Part shown: positions 27,540 through 37,776 of the stretch, piece by piece
Position numbering within the stretch: position 1 is the stretch's first letter
Layout of the letters: every line of letters starts with the position of its first letter
The notes under the pieces: model-generated
What the model was told of the DNA's origin: nothing
Database searches by the model: none
The model's input: only the letters and a program-made list of their open reading frames with translations
Origin: Bacteroidota bacterium
Lineage (GTDB): Bacteria; Bacteroidota; Bacteroidia; Bacteroidales; VadinHA17
Assembly (NCBI GenBank): GCA_022561875.1
Contig: JADFQJ010000012.1
Location: 1 to 64,000, forward strand
Reading direction: 5' to 3'
DNA length: 64,000 bases
Position numbers and translations under genes: made by a program

Positions 27540-28358
27540 ATGCCTGAAAAATTAGTTACTTATATTAATAATGCATGGGATTCAAGAGATCTTTTGAAAG
27601 ACGAACAATACTGCGCGGCAATCAGGGATGTGGTGGAATTGCTTGATAAAGGCAAGGTGCGAGTTGCCGAACCTGCGGGAAATAGCTGGAAAGTAAATGA
27701 ATGGGTGAAAAAGGCAGTGATTCTCTATTTTTTAATACAAGAAATAAAAGTCATCACTATTCCCCCATTTGAATTCTATGATAAAATTGATTTAAAAAAA
27801 GGATTTAAAAAATTAGGTGTCAGGGTTGTTCCGCAAGCAATAGCACGTTATGGGTCATACCTGGCAAAAGGAGTAGTGCTGATGCCGTCGTATGTGAATA
27901 TTGGTGCATGGATAGGCGAAGGAACTATGGTAGATACCTGGGCTACGGTTGGGTCCTGTGCACAGATTGGGAAAAATGTTCACCTCAGTGGCGGAGTGGG
28001 TATTGGAGGTGTACTCGAACCCATTCAGGCTAAACCGGTAATTGTTGAGGATAATTGTTTCATCGGATCAAGAAGTATTGTTGTTGAAGGAGTTAGGATT
28101 GAAAAGGGAGCTGTGCTTGGGGCAAACGTAGTGTTAACAAAAACAACAAGGATAATTGATGTTACCGGAAGTGAGCAGGTTAGTTCAAAAGGACTGATTC
28201 CATCGCGATCGGTGGTGATCCCCGGAAGCTATACCAAAGAATTCCCTGCCGGGAAGTTTCAGGTTCCCTGCGCTTTGATAATAGGTAAGAGAAAGAAATC
28301 AACCGATCTGAAGACCTCATTAAATAATGCCTTAAGAGATTTTAATGTAGTTGTCTAA
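27540..28358 (+). CDS. dapD: Tetrahydrodipicolinate N-succinyltransferase
   Basis: The 272-residue protein has the helical N-terminus of DapD (WKVNEWVKKAVILYFLIQE) followed by a left-handed beta-helix of hexapeptide repeats (GVVLMPSYVNIGAWIGEGTMVDTWATVGSCAQIG, then GGVGIGGVLEP and the active-site-like FIGSRSIVVEGVRI). It transfers succinyl from succinyl-CoA to tetrahydrodipicolinate in the succinylase branch of lysine and meso-diaminopimelate synthesis, needed for peptidoglycan. It is followed after 11 nt by a glycosyltransferase gene. Confidence 0.95.
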   Translation: MPEKLVTYINNAWDSRDLLKDEQYCAAIRDVVELLDKGKVRVAEPAGNSWKVNEWVKKAVILYFLIQEIKVITIPPFEFYDKIDLKKGFKKLGVRVVPQAIARYGSYLAKGVVLMPSYVNIGAWIGEGTMVDTWATVGSCAQIGKNVHLSGGVGIGGVLEPIQAKPVIVEDNCFIGSRSIVVEGVRIEKGAVLGANVVLTKTTRIIDVTGSEQVSSKGLIPSRSVVIPGSYTKEFPAGKFQVPCALIIGKRKKSTDLKTSLNNALRDFNVVV

Positions 28359-28369
28359 TAATTCTGACG

Positions 28370-29485
28370 ATGAGAATAGGTTTTGATGCAAAACGTGCAT
28401 TTTTTAACAGTAGCGGATTGGGAAATTACAGTCGTGATACCATTTCAATTCTGATAAGCAATTTTAGCGAGCATAATTATTTTTTATATTCACCGCCCGG
28501 ACCTCCTGCAATTAAATATGAAACCGGCTCATCAGCTTCTATCTGCGAACCAATGAGTTTTATTGCCAGAAAATTCCCTTCTCTCTGGAGGAGTTTTATG
28601 TTACCCGGGCAGTTGAAGGCGGACCGGATTGATCTGTTTCACGGGCTTAGTAATGAAATTCCATTTAATATGAAGAGCTCGGGAATAAAATCGGTTGTGA
28701 CTGTTCACGACCTGATCTTTCTGAGATTTCCGGAATGGTATCCCTTTATTGACAGGAAAATTTATGAGATCAAATTCAGGAAGAGTTGCCGGGATGCAGA
28801 CAGGATTATAGCCATCAGTAAGCAAACAAAGGATGATATTGTTGAATTCTTTGGGATAGATCCGGATAAAATTGATGTGGTTTATCAGGGATGTAACCCG
28901 GCTTTTCAGGGAAAAGAAATTCCTGAACAGATTGAACAGATCAGAAAAAAATATACTCTGCCGGATGTTTATCTGCTGTATGTTGGGACTGTGGAAAAAC
29001 GCAAAAACCTTCTTACAATTATCAAAGCTTTGAAACTAAGTAACCTTGATATTCCCCTTGTTGTTGTGGGAAGACACACACCATATGCCAGGCAGGTAAA
29101 TAATTATATCCGGGATAATGATCTGAAAAATATCCGGTTTATTAAGCATGTTGATAATTATGAACTTCCGGTTTTTTACCAGAATGCAAAAATATTTATT
29201 TATCCCAGTATTTTTGAAGGGTTTGGGATCCCGATACAGGAAGCATTGTTTTCAAAAGTTCCTGTAATAACAACAAAAACAGGATGTTTCCCTGAAGCCG
29301 GCGGTCCGGCTTCAGTTTATATTGATCCGGAAAATGCAGAAGATCTTGCTGAAGCAATTCTGAAATTATTAAAAAGCACCCCTTTCAGGGAGAAAGTGAT
29401 AAGTGAAGGTTATGCTTATGCTCAGAACTTCACCCGGGCGAAAATCGCTGAAAATCTTATGGGGGTTTATAATAAAATTGTTTGA
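28370..29485 (+). CDS. Group 1 (GT4-type) glycosyltransferase
   Basis: The 371-residue GT-B enzyme has an N-terminal glycine-rich entry (DAKRAFFNSSGLGNYSRD), a mid segment HDLIFLRFPEWYP, and the C-terminal donor-binding domain with YVGTVEKRKNLLTIIKAL and IYPSIFEGFGIPIQEAL (the E-x7-E motif). It transfers a sugar from a nucleotide-sugar donor, most likely in lipopolysaccharide or exopolysaccharide assembly on the cytoplasmic face; acceptor and sugar are unknown. It overlaps the following Sua5-type region by no coding bases, with the next ATG 2 nt after its stop. Confidence 0.9.
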   Translation: MRIGFDAKRAFFNSSGLGNYSRDTISILISNFSEHNYFLYSPPGPPAIKYETGSSASICEPMSFIARKFPSLWRSFMLPGQLKADRIDLFHGLSNEIPFNMKSSGIKSVVTVHDLIFLRFPEWYPFIDRKIYEIKFRKSCRDADRIIAISKQTKDDIVEFFGIDPDKIDVVYQGCNPAFQGKEIPEQIEQIRKKYTLPDVYLLYVGTVEKRKNLLTIIKALKLSNLDIPLVVVGRHTPYARQVNNYIRDNDLKNIRFIKHVDNYELPVFYQNAKIFIYPSIFEGFGIPIQEALFSKVPVITTKTGCFPEAGGPASVYIDPENAEDLAEAILKLLKSTPFREKVISEGYAYAQNFTRAKIAENLMGVYNKIV

Positions 29486-29487
29486 TA

Positions 29488-30051
29488 ATGGAAATCGATA
29501 TTGTTAATTCATTAAAAGTACTGATTAACGGAGGGGTGATTTTGTATCCGACAGATACAATCTGGGGATTAGGATGCGATGCTACCAATGCAATAGCTAT
29601 TGACCGTATTTTTAAGATAAAAAACCGGAAAGATAAAGAGAGTATGCTTATTTTATTGGACAGGATTGAAGAAGTGAGCAAGTATGTATCCGAAATTCCT
29701 GCAGAGGCAATTAAATTGATTGGATCTTCTGTTTCTCCTACCACAATTATTTATCCGTCGGCACAAAATTTACCACAAAACCTTCTTCCTGATGACTCTT
29801 CGATAGGGATCAGGGTGACAGCAGATCCTTTCTGTTCGGAACTTATTCGCAGGTTTGGCAGGCCTTTGGTTTCAACATCCGCCAATATCAGCGGGAGCCC
29901 GAATCCTGGGAATTTCTCTGAGGTTGAAGATGATATTATCATGGAAGCAGATTACGTGGTTAGATGGAGGCAGAATGATTATACCCGCAATGTTCCTTCA
30001 ACCATTTACAAAGTGGATGAACAGGGTGAGATAATTATTATCAGGAAATAG
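29488..30051 (+). CDS. Sua5/YciO/YrdC family threonylcarbamoyl-AMP synthase
   Basis: The 187-residue protein has the YrdC-type fold: GGVILYPTDTIWGLGCDATN at the N-terminus, KNRKDKESMLILLD with basic residues that bind ATP/bicarbonate-derived carbamoyl groups, and LVSTSANISGSPNPG near the end. These enzymes make threonylcarbamoyl-AMP for the t6A modification of tRNAs reading ANN codons. The start is the ATG at 29488, not the TTG at 29482, which overlaps the preceding gene's stop. It lacks the C-terminal Sua5 domain, so it is the short TsaC-like form. Confidence 0.88.
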   Translation: MEIDIVNSLKVLINGGVILYPTDTIWGLGCDATNAIAIDRIFKIKNRKDKESMLILLDRIEEVSKYVSEIPAEAIKLIGSSVSPTTIIYPSAQNLPQNLLPDDSSIGIRVTADPFCSELIRRFGRPLVSTSANISGSPNPGNFSEVEDDIIMEADYVVRWRQNDYTRNVPSTIYKVDEQGEIIIIRK

Positions 30052-30179
30052 AAATTATAAATACGACTAACACAACTTGTAAAAAAAGACGGGTAAATTT
30101 TGCTTTTGCTGCACTTTTTTTATGTAATTTTGGGATATTATCATAAAAACAATAGCGTTATTATTAACAAATTGGATAA

Positions 30180-32078
30180 ATGATCAGCAGATTATCAGGG
30201 AAATTCAATCATCTTTTTAGTCAATCGCACACTCCCCGTTGGATAGTGTTCCTTATTGACTTAATTATTTGTTTTTTTTCCATTTCTCTTGCTCACCTTC
30301 TGCGTTTTAATTTTGAAATGCCCAAGCAATATATTGATACTATATCATTTGTGATTCCGTATGTATTGTTTATTCGTGCTGTTAGTTTTATGATATTCCG
30401 TTCTTATGCAGGTCTTATCCGATATACCAGTGCAAAAGATACCGAGAGGACTGTTATGGTAGTGTTATTCGGAACTTCTATACTTGTTATTGGAAATGTT
30501 GCAATGAATAAACTGTTTCTGGGAGTAAACCTGATCCCTTATGGCATTATTGTCATTGATTTCCTGATTACTGTATTTGTAATGTCCGCTTCACGTCTTT
30601 TTATTAAATCACTTTATCTCGAAATCAATAATCCGGCATCACAACGAAAAAAAGTTATTATACACGGAGCAGGCCATTTGGGGGTAATTACCAAACAGAC
30701 TCTTGACAGGGATGAAGGGGCTAAACTTAAAGTTCTATATTTTATTGATAATTCAAATTGCGGTAACAAACTTGAAGGGGTCAGTATCTGTCATGAAAAA
30801 GAGTTACCCGAAATACTTGAAAACAATGAAATATCAAGGATTATAATTACCAAAAAAGATATTGAACCTGAAAAGAGAGAAGCTCTCATTGATCTTTGTT
30901 TAAAATATGATGTTAAGGTTTTGACCATTCCCGAAGCAAGTACATGGATAAACGGAGAGCTGAGTTTTAAACAGATCAAGGAAATCAGGATTGAGGACCT
31001 GCTGGAACGACCACCGATTAAGTTGGATGAAAAAACAATCAGGCAACAAACCTCAGGCAGAAGTATTCTGGTTACCGGAGCTGCAGGATCCATTGGAAGC
31101 GAGATAGTAAGACAATTAACAAAATATCATCCGAAAAAAATTATTTTGTACGATCAGGCAGAATCGCCACTCTATATGAATGAACTTTTACTTCAGGAAA
31201 AGTTCAGATTTTATGATTTTGAAATTGTTCTTGGTGATATTGCAAATAAGGAACGATTGATCCGGATCTTTGAAAAATTCAAGCCTGAGATTGTTTATCA
31301 TGCTGCCGCTTATAAGCATGTACCTATGATGGAGAACAACCCTGAAGAAGCAATTCGCACCAACGTCCTGGGGACCAGAATCCTGGCTGACTTATCAGTA
31401 AGTTATGGTGTCAGTAAGTTTGTTATGATATCAACCGATAAAGCTGTTAACCCTACAAATGTGATGGGGGCTTCGAAAAGAATAGCGGAAATATATATCC
31501 AGAGTCTTAACAAACAGGTAAAAACCAGTTTTATCACAACACGTTTTGGGAATGTGTTAGGATCGAATGGCTCTGTAATTCCAAGATTTAAGAAACAGAT
31601 TGAAAATGGCGGCCCGGTTACAGTAACGCATCAGGAGGTTACAAGATATTTTATGACCATTCCTGAATCATGTCAGCTTGTTCTTGAAGCCAGTGTTATG
31701 GGGAGAGGAGGGGAAATATTTATCTTTGATATGGGAAAATCAGTGAAGATCATTGATCTTGCAAAGAAGATGATCCGTTTATCGGGATTAACACTCGGAA
31801 AGGATATCCGGTTAAATATCATTGGTTTGCGGCCGGGAGAAAAACTTTATGAGGAGTTGCTGAACAACAAAGAAAATACCATCCCAACATACCATTCCAA
31901 GATATTGATAGCCAAAGTGCAGAAAAATGATTTCAAGGGAGTGCAGAAGAAAATAAACGAATTGATAAAATTTGAAGAAAAAAATCCATTTGATATTGTC
32001 AGGGAAATGAAAGAAATAGTTCCTGAGTTTATTAGTGAGAATTCGATATATGAACAATTAGACGGTGTCAGTGATTAG
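30180..32078 (+). CDS. Membrane-anchored nucleotide-sugar epimerase/dehydratase (CapD/WbpM type)
   Basis: The 632-residue protein starts with four transmembrane helices (about residues 20-140). A first nucleotide-binding domain (GAGHLGVITKQTL) follows, then the SDR domain with TGAAGSIGSEIVRQL, the ISTDKAVNPTNVMGASKRIAE catalytic region and the GLRPGEKLYEELL C-terminal segment. Relatives are UDP-GlcNAc 4,6-dehydratases/C4-C6 epimerases making rare sugars for capsule, O-antigen or protein glycosylation. As in the large WbpM class, a Met takes the place of the usual Tyr in the YxxxK-like motif. It stands alone between convergent rimM and the glycosyltransferase/Sua5 pair. The exact sugar product is unknown. 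Confidence 0.9.
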   Translation: MISRLSGKFNHLFSQSHTPRWIVFLIDLIICFFSISLAHLLRFNFEMPKQYIDTISFVIPYVLFIRAVSFMIFRSYAGLIRYTSAKDTERTVMVVLFGTSILVIGNVAMNKLFLGVNLIPYGIIVIDFLITVFVMSASRLFIKSLYLEINNPASQRKKVIIHGAGHLGVITKQTLDRDEGAKLKVLYFIDNSNCGNKLEGVSICHEKELPEILENNEISRIIITKKDIEPEKREALIDLCLKYDVKVLTIPEASTWINGELSFKQIKEIRIEDLLERPPIKLDEKTIRQQTSGRSILVTGAAGSIGSEIVRQLTKYHPKKIILYDQAESPLYMNELLLQEKFRFYDFEIVLGDIANKERLIRIFEKFKPEIVYHAAAYKHVPMMENNPEEAIRTNVLGTRILADLSVSYGVSKFVMISTDKAVNPTNVMGASKRIAEIYIQSLNKQVKTSFITTRFGNVLGSNGSVIPRFKKQIENGGPVTVTHQEVTRYFMTIPESCQLVLEASVMGRGGEIFIFDMGKSVKIIDLAKKMIRLSGLTLGKDIRLNIIGLRPGEKLYEELLNNKENTIPTYHSKILIAKVQKNDFKGVQKKINELIKFEEKNPFDIVREMKEIVPEFISENSIYEQLDGVSD

Positions 32079-32157
32079 ACCAATTCGCCTAATTCCTTAA
32101 AATGAATTTCCCAAAACAAAAAATGATTTTTTTTAGTTTTCAGAGCAGACTCAATAT

Positions 32158-32682
32158 TTATTCAAACAAATCGAGCAACCCCTCAGGTGTTTTAATATAT
32201 ACCAGTTTTTTATGTGAATCAATTTCAAGAATAAGATCTTCGTGGATTGGAACAAGAACAGTTTTTTGATCCTGTTTGATCTGGAAAACCGGATTATCCG
32301 GATATAACAGAATTTCAGTTATTTTACCAATCTTACCATATTTGTGATCATGTACAGTGTATCCTTTCAGGTAGCTATATTGAAATCCTTTTAGTTCCGT
32401 GATAATGATATCGGAGAATCCGGTAAACACCTTACATCCAGTTAATTTTTTACCCTGATTTTCAGTTTTAACAGAATCAAAATTGAGCAAAATACTATTC
32501 TGACCAAAAGGATCAGCGGCATGAATAAAAAAAGGAACCAGATGTCCTTCAATCTCAAGGAAAACTGATTCCAGGTCATAAAATTTTTCAGAAACCTCAT
32601 TATAAAGTCTGAGAACTACCGAACCGCTTACTCCTCTGGTTTTGCTGATAGTTCCAAGCCAATAAACATTTTCAGGATCCAT
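32158..32682 (-). CDS. rimM: 16S rRNA processing protein RimM
   Basis: The 174-residue protein fits RimM: an N-terminal beta-barrel starting YWLGTISKTRGVSGSVVLRLYNE and a C-terminal PRC-barrel with YTVHDHKYGKIGKITEILLYPDNPVFQIK and VLVPIHEDLILEID. It binds ribosomal protein S19 during assembly of the 30S head. It lies 29 nt behind rpsP on the same strand, an arrangement conserved in many bacteria. Confidence 0.92.
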   Translation of the reverse strand: MDPENVYWLGTISKTRGVSGSVVLRLYNEVSEKFYDLESVFLEIEGHLVPFFIHAADPFGQNSILLNFDSVKTENQGKKLTGCKVFTGFSDIIITELKGFQYSYLKGYTVHDHKYGKIGKITEILLYPDNPVFQIKQDQKTVLVPIHEDLILEIDSHKKLVYIKTPEGLLDLFE

Positions 32683-32711
32683 TATCTCACGGAAGCATGA
32701 TCAATAACAAA

Positions 32712-33467
32712 TTATTCTTTCTCGCTTTCTTCAGTTTTTTTCTCTTCGGCTTTTATTTCAGAAGTACTTTCTTCTTCTTTCTGTTCTTCGTCTTTGGATG
32801 GATCTTCTTTTATTTTGTCTTCAGAAACTTCTTCCTTTTTATTTTCTTTTAGTTTTTCAGGTGTTTCTTTCTCGCTTGCTTCCTGATCTTTCTTCTCTTC
32901 TTTTAGCTTTTCAGCGGTCTCCTCCTTGCTTGCTTCCTGATCTTTTTTCTCTTCAGGGGCTTCTTCGGGGCTTTCTTTTGCAGCTTCAGCTTTTTCTTTT
33001 TCAGCTAACTCTGTATTTTTTTCTGCTAACTCAGCTGCTTTAGCTTCCCTGATCTTTTTTTCTGCTTCAAGACGTTTTTTCTCTTCATCGTCCAGATCTT
33101 TTGCAACTTTACTTTTCTTTGTCTGGATCATAATCTCTTTGTCTTTCAGCCATGCTTTATATCTGGTTTCGGCTTCCTCTTCAGAAAAAGCTCCTTTTTT
33201 AACTCCGTTTAGGAGATGACTTTTTAATAATACACCGTTATATGATAAGATAGCTCTACAGGTGTCGGTAGGTTGAGCGCCTTTTTGCAGCCAATCCAAT
33301 GCTCTATCAAAATCCAATTCAATAGTAGCAGGATTTGTTGTCGGATTGTACATGCCGATCCTTTCAATGTATCTGCCATCCCGTGGCGCCCTGCTATCAG
33401 CTATCACAATGTGGTAATAAGGACTCTTCTTTCGTCCGTGTCGTGTTAATCTGATTTTAGTTGGCAT
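32712..33467 (-). CDS. rpsP: 30S ribosomal protein S16 with long charged extension
   Basis: Residues 1 to about 85 are a normal S16 ([38 protein letters not shown]...). The protein has 251 residues, whereas most S16 proteins have about 80-90. Bacteroidota versions often carry an extension, but this tail runs for about 160 residues of Glu/Lys-rich, apparently disordered sequence. It contains repeated [13 protein letters not shown] and EKLKE blocks and ends in [10 protein letters not shown]. The tail may contact ribosome surroundings or be a repeat-expanded linker. The gene leads the rpsP-rimM operon from a good promoter. Confidence 0.93.
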   Translation of the reverse strand: MPTKIRLTRHGRKKSPYYHIVIADSRAPRDGRYIERIGMYNPTTNPATIELDFDRALDWLQKGAQPTDTCRAILSYNGVLLKSHLLNGVKKGAFSEEEAETRYKAWLKDKEIMIQTKKSKVAKDLDDEEKKRLEAEKKIREAKAAELAEKNTELAEKEKAEAAKESPEEAPEEKKDQEASKEETAEKLKEEKKDQEASEKETPEKLKENKKEEVSEDKIKEDPSKDEEQKEEESTSEIKAEEKKTEESEKE

Positions 33468-33816
33468 TCTCTACGCTTTTTTAATGATTTACCTGCTTGA
33501 AAAATAAGTGGCTGCAAAGATACATTTTTATTTAGTTATACAATTACCCTTAAAGATATTTTTGAACACCTCAAATCCGCAATATGGATGAGATTCTGCA
33601 ATAAGAACGCGGGAACCGAAGAATGAAGGGATGAACTCGGCGTAACCAATATCTCAAATATAAAGAAATTACTTGCGGATTTAAGGAAACAGTAAACCTG
33701 GCAACGAGAGTTATTCAATACTTTTCAACAAATATTTTATAACAACATGTTTTGTGTAATTTTGTTTTTTTTGAGTCAGGGAAAATCCTGCGAATATTAC
33801 GTGTAAAGATACATTT
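33468..33816. other. Divergent intergenic region rpsP/dnaE
   Basis: This 349-bp stretch contains the rpsP promoter on one side. On the dnaE side is TAATTTTG at 33757-33764, a possible -7 box with no clear -33 partner. No gene, RNA or repeat is evident between them. Confidence 0.4.
33515..33543 (-). promoter_or_regulatory. Promoter of rpsP-rimM
   Basis: The minus strand has TTG (33543-33541), an 18-nt spacer and a perfect TATCTTTG (33522-33515), about 48 nt before the rpsP ATG. Confidence 0.65.
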
Positions 33817-36800
33817 ATGACTGACTTTGCGCATCTTCATTTACATACACAATACTCTATTCTTGATGGAGCATCAAGTATACCGGAGTTAATCAGGAAG
33901 GTTAAAACGTTTGGCATGAAAGCAGTAGCTATTACTGATCATGGGAATATGTTCGGCGTTAAGGAGTTTCATAATGAAGCCAGGAAAGAGGGGATTAAGC
34001 CAATATTGGGCTGCGAAGTTTATGTTGCCTGCAACAGCAGGTTCAATAAAGATAAAAAAGAGGATCGGGCAGGTTGCCATCTGATACTTCTGGCTAAGAA
34101 TTTGCAAGGGTATAAGAACCTGATTAAAATGGTTTCCCTGGCCTGGATCGAGGGTCATTATTATAAACCCAGGATAGATAAAGAATTGCTTCGTAAATAT
34201 AATGATGGGATCATTGCATCTTCTGCCTGTCTTGGCGGGGAATTGCCTTCTGTAATTCTTAACCAGGGAAACGAAAAAGCTGAAGAGGTAATAAAAGAAT
34301 TCATGGATATTTTTGGCGATGACTATTACCTTGAACTTGTAAGGCACCAAACCGATGATCCTGAAATTGACAGTGATACCTATGCCCGCCAGGTCATTGT
34401 TAACAAAAATCTTGTTGAATTATCAAAAAAATTTAACATTAAGCTGATTGCCACCAACGATGTTCATTTTATCAATGCTGAAGATGCAGAAGCTCACGAC
34501 AGGCTTATTTGCCTGAACACCGGCAAGGACCTGGATGACCCTGACAGGCTCAGGTATACAAAACAAGAGTTTCTGAAAACTCCACAGGAGATGAGTGAAA
34601 TCTTCTCTGATATTCCAGAAGCTCTTGGGAATACACTTGAAATTGTTGAAAAAATTGATGATTATGAGCTTAATCAGGCTCCCGTCATGCCTGATTTTCC
34701 GATCCCTGAGGGCTTTGAAGATGAGAACAATTACCTTCGTCATCTCTCATATGAAGGAGCTAAAGAAAGATATGACGTTATTACAGATAAGATAAAAGAG
34801 AGGATAGATTTTGAGCTGTCTGTAATACAGAAAATGGGTTATCCGGGATATTTCCTGATCGTACAGGATTTTATTAGCGCTGCAAGAAAAATGGGAGTTT
34901 CTGTTGGACCAGGAAGAGGTTCAGCTGCCGGTTCGGTAGTTTCATACTGTACCAGGATCACGGATATAGATCCATTGAAATATAACCTTCTTTTTGAACG
35001 GTTTCTGAATCCTGATAGAATTTCAATGCCTGATATTGATATTGATTTTGACGAGGATGGTCGTGATCAGGTACTTAAATGGGTGGTGGACAAATATGGG
35101 CAAGATCATGTAGCTCATATTATTACTTTTGGCACAATGGCAGCGAAAATGGCAATACGGGATGTAGGCAGAATTCAAAAACTTCCTTTGTCGGAAGCAG
35201 ACAGGCTGGCCAAATTAGTGCCCGAACGACCGGGAATTACATTAAAAACGGCTTATAAAGAGGTTCAGGAGCTTAGGGCTGCACGAACTTCAGGAAGTGA
35301 ACTTGTTTCACAGACCCTTAAATTTGCTGAAATCCTTGAAGGGTCAGTTCGCCATACGGGCCTGCACGCTTGTGGTATCATTATCGGAAAAAATAAACTG
35401 ATTGATCACCTTCCAATTTCAACAAGCAAAGACTCAAGTCTTCTTGTTACCCAGTTTGACGGCAATCATGTTGAAGATGTTGGAATGCTGAAAATGGATT
35501 TACTGGGGCTTAAAACATTATCCATTATCGGGGATGCTGTGGTAAATATAAAGGAATCAAAAGGAATTGATATTGATATAAATAATATTCATCTCGATGA
35601 TGAGAAAACCTATGAACTATATAGCCGGGGTGATACCACAGGTTTGTTTCAGTTCGAATCAGCAGGAATGAAAAAATATCTCAGGGAACTGAAGCCAAAC
35701 AGGTTTGAAGACCTCATTGCTATGAATGCTTTGTACCGTCCGGGACCAATGGAACATATTCCCAGATTCATTTACAGAAAACACGGGCAGGAAAAAATTC
35801 ATTATGAACTTCCGGTAATGGAGGAATACCTGAAAGATACATATGGTATTACTGTTTATCAGGAACAGGTGATGCAACTCTCACAGGCTATGGCTGGATT
35901 CTCACGGGGGCAGGCAGACTCTTTGCGGAAAGCTATGGGGAAGAAGAAGAAGAAGGTTATGGATGAACTGAGAGAGAAATTTTTTGAGGGTTGCAGGAAA
36001 AATGGATACGACGAAAAAATCGTCGGAAAAATCTGGCTGGATTGGGAAGCTTTTGCAGAGTATGCGTTTAACAAATCACACTCTACCTGTTATGCTTTTA
36101 TTTCATACCAGACAGCTTACCTTAAAGCTCATTTTCCTTCCGAATATATGGCAGCGGTTCTTAGCCGGAATATAAATGATATAAAGAAGATCACTATATT
36201 CATGGACGAAACCAAACGTATGGGAATATTTGTTTTTGGTCCTGATGTGAATGAGAGTAATATAAAATTTACTGTTAACAAAGATGGTAATATTCTTTTC
36301 GGGCTTGGAGCCATAAAAGGTATGGGGAGCAATGCTGCCCGGCAAATTATGACTGAACGAAAAAAAAACGGATCGTACAATGATATTTATGATTTTGCCG
36401 GAAGGGTTAACCTGTTGGCAGTAAACAAGAAAAACTTTGAAGCTCTTGCATTGGCAGGAGCCTTTGATAATTTTAAAGAAATTACAAGAGGACAATTCTT
36501 TGGCGAAGATAGTAAGGGGAATTCTTTTGTTGAAAACCTGATAAGGTATGGCAATAAAATAAGGAATGAAAAAAGCACATCTCAGAAATCCTTGTTTGGA
36601 GAGGAACAGGGGTTTGAAATAAAGATGCCGGAAATCCCACAGGTTGCTGATTGGTCAAAGCTGGAAAAACTAAATAAAGAAAAAGAAGTTATTGGCATAT
36701 TTCTTTCCGCACATCCACTGGATGACTTCAGGCTTGAAATCGACCAGTTTTGCAACACTTCACTTGCACAACTTAATAATCCTGAATCATTGAAAGAAAA

Positions 36801-37302
36801 GGAACTAACAGTGGCAGGAATAGTTTCCGATATCAGGCAGGGAACAACCAGGAAAGGAAAACCGTTTGGAATTCTTACTCTGCAAGATTATACCGACACC
36901 TACCGGCTTGCAATGTTTAATACCGATTATATTAATTATAGTAAATATTTTGCAGTGGGTTATTTCTTGTTGATAAAGGGGAGAATCCAGCCAAAATATT
37001 ATAATAAGGAAGAGCTGGAATTTAAAGTGAAAAAAATACATCTTTTACCTAATGTAAGAGAAGAACTTATCAACACAATTTCATTAGAAATGCCGATTAG
37101 TGAAATTACCCCCGAATTTATCGATGATTTTGACAGAATCACCCTGGAAAACAAGGGAAAAACCACGGTGAAATTCAATATTTATGACAACGAGGGGAAA
37201 TATTATATTGAAATGTTCTCCAGAACAAGAAAAGTTTATTTATCAGATAGCTTTATTAACTTTCTGGATGGAAAAAGTAATATTGAATTTAAATTGAATT
37301 AA
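33817..37302 (+). CDS. dnaE: DNA polymerase III alpha subunit
   Basis: The 1161-residue protein is the replicative polymerase of the DnaE1 type. The N-terminal PHP domain has HLHTQYSILDGAS and TDHGNMFG. The polymerase catalytic aspartates are in MPDIDIDFDEDGRD, with GPGRGSAAGS in the palm and YRPGPMEHIPRFI and FNKSHSTCYAFISYQTAYLKAHFP in the fingers. A C-terminal OB domain (LTVAGIVSDIRQGTTRKGKPFGILTLQDYTD) follows. It extends primers at the fork with the beta clamp and a separate proofreading subunit. It is transcribed away from rpsP and followed by trxA. Confidence 0.97.
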   Translation: MTDFAHLHLHTQYSILDGASSIPELIRKVKTFGMKAVAITDHGNMFGVKEFHNEARKEGIKPILGCEVYVACNSRFNKDKKEDRAGCHLILLAKNLQGYKNLIKMVSLAWIEGHYYKPRIDKELLRKYNDGIIASSACLGGELPSVILNQGNEKAEEVIKEFMDIFGDDYYLELVRHQTDDPEIDSDTYARQVIVNKNLVELSKKFNIKLIATNDVHFINAEDAEAHDRLICLNTGKDLDDPDRLRYTKQEFLKTPQEMSEIFSDIPEALGNTLEIVEKIDDYELNQAPVMPDFPIPEGFEDENNYLRHLSYEGAKERYDVITDKIKERIDFELSVIQKMGYPGYFLIVQDFISAARKMGVSVGPGRGSAAGSVVSYCTRITDIDPLKYNLLFERFLNPDRISMPDIDIDFDEDGRDQVLKWVVDKYGQDHVAHIITFGTMAAKMAIRDVGRIQKLPLSEADRLAKLVPERPGITLKTAYKEVQELRAARTSGSELVSQTLKFAEILEGSVRHTGLHACGIIIGKNKLIDHLPISTSKDSSLLVTQFDGNHVEDVGMLKMDLLGLKTLSIIGDAVVNIKESKGIDIDINNIHLDDEKTYELYSRGDTTGLFQFESAGMKKYLRELKPNRFEDLIAMNALYRPGPMEHIPRFIYRKHGQEKIHYELPVMEEYLKDTYGITVYQEQVMQLSQAMAGFSRGQADSLRKAMGKKKKKVMDELREKFFEGCRKNGYDEKIVGKIWLDWEAFAEYAFNKSHSTCYAFISYQTAYLKAHFPSEYMAAVLSRNINDIKKITIFMDETKRMGIFVFGPDVNESNIKFTVNKDGNILFGLGAIKGMGSNAARQIMTERKKNGSYNDIYDFAGRVNLLAVNKKNFEALALAGAFDNFKEITRGQFFGEDSKGNSFVENLIRYGNKIRNEKSTSQKSLFGEEQGFEIKMPEIPQVADWSKLEKLNKEKEVIGIFLSAHPLDDFRLEIDQFCNTSLAQLNNPESLKEKELTVAGIVSDIRQGTTRKGKPFGILTLQDYTDTYRLAMFNTDYINYSKYFAVGYFLLIKGRIQPKYYNKEELEFKVKKIHLLPNVREELINTISLEMPISEITPEFIDDFDRITLENKGKTTVKFNIYDNEGKYYIEMFSRTRKVYLSDSFINFLDGKSNIEFKLN

Positions 37303-37390
37303 ATTATCTTTACACGAGTTTCTGTTGATTGGAAAAAGAATATAACCATAAACACACAAAGTAATAACGAAATATTAATAAATTATTATC

Positions 37391-37708
37391 ATGACAGTTG
37401 AAGTAAATGATTCAAATTTTGAAGAAATTGTTCTGAAATCAGATAAACCTGTTATTATTGATTTCTGGGCCGAGTGGTGTGGTCCGTGCAGGATGGTAAG
37501 TCCCATTGTTGAGGAAATCAGTGAAGATTTCAAAGGGAAAGTTATTGTTGCAAAAGTAGATGTAGACAGCAATCCTGGTATTTCATCAAAATTCGGTATC
37601 AGGAATATCCCTACAATTATGTTTTTTAAAAATGGGAAAATGGTTGATAAGCAGGTAGGCGCCGTTCCTAAAAGCAATCTTGTTTCAAAGCTCGAACCTT
37701 TATTGTGA
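37391..37708 (+). CDS. trxA: Thioredoxin
   Basis: A 105-residue cytoplasmic thioredoxin with the redox site WAEWCGPCRM and the cis-proline loop GIRNIPTIMFFKNGK. It has no signal peptide. It reduces protein disulfides with electrons from thioredoxin reductase, which is not in the window. Length is typical. It lies 88 nt after dnaE. Confidence 0.95.
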   Translation: MTVEVNDSNFEEIVLKSDKPVIIDFWAEWCGPCRMVSPIVEEISEDFKGKVIVAKVDVDSNPGISSKFGIRNIPTIMFFKNGKMVDKQVGAVPKSNLVSKLEPLL

Positions 37709-37776
37709 TATGAGTTTTTTCTTTCACGCTATATTTCCGTCAGTCCCGCTCAGAAATAATCTTCACTCTATTTGAT

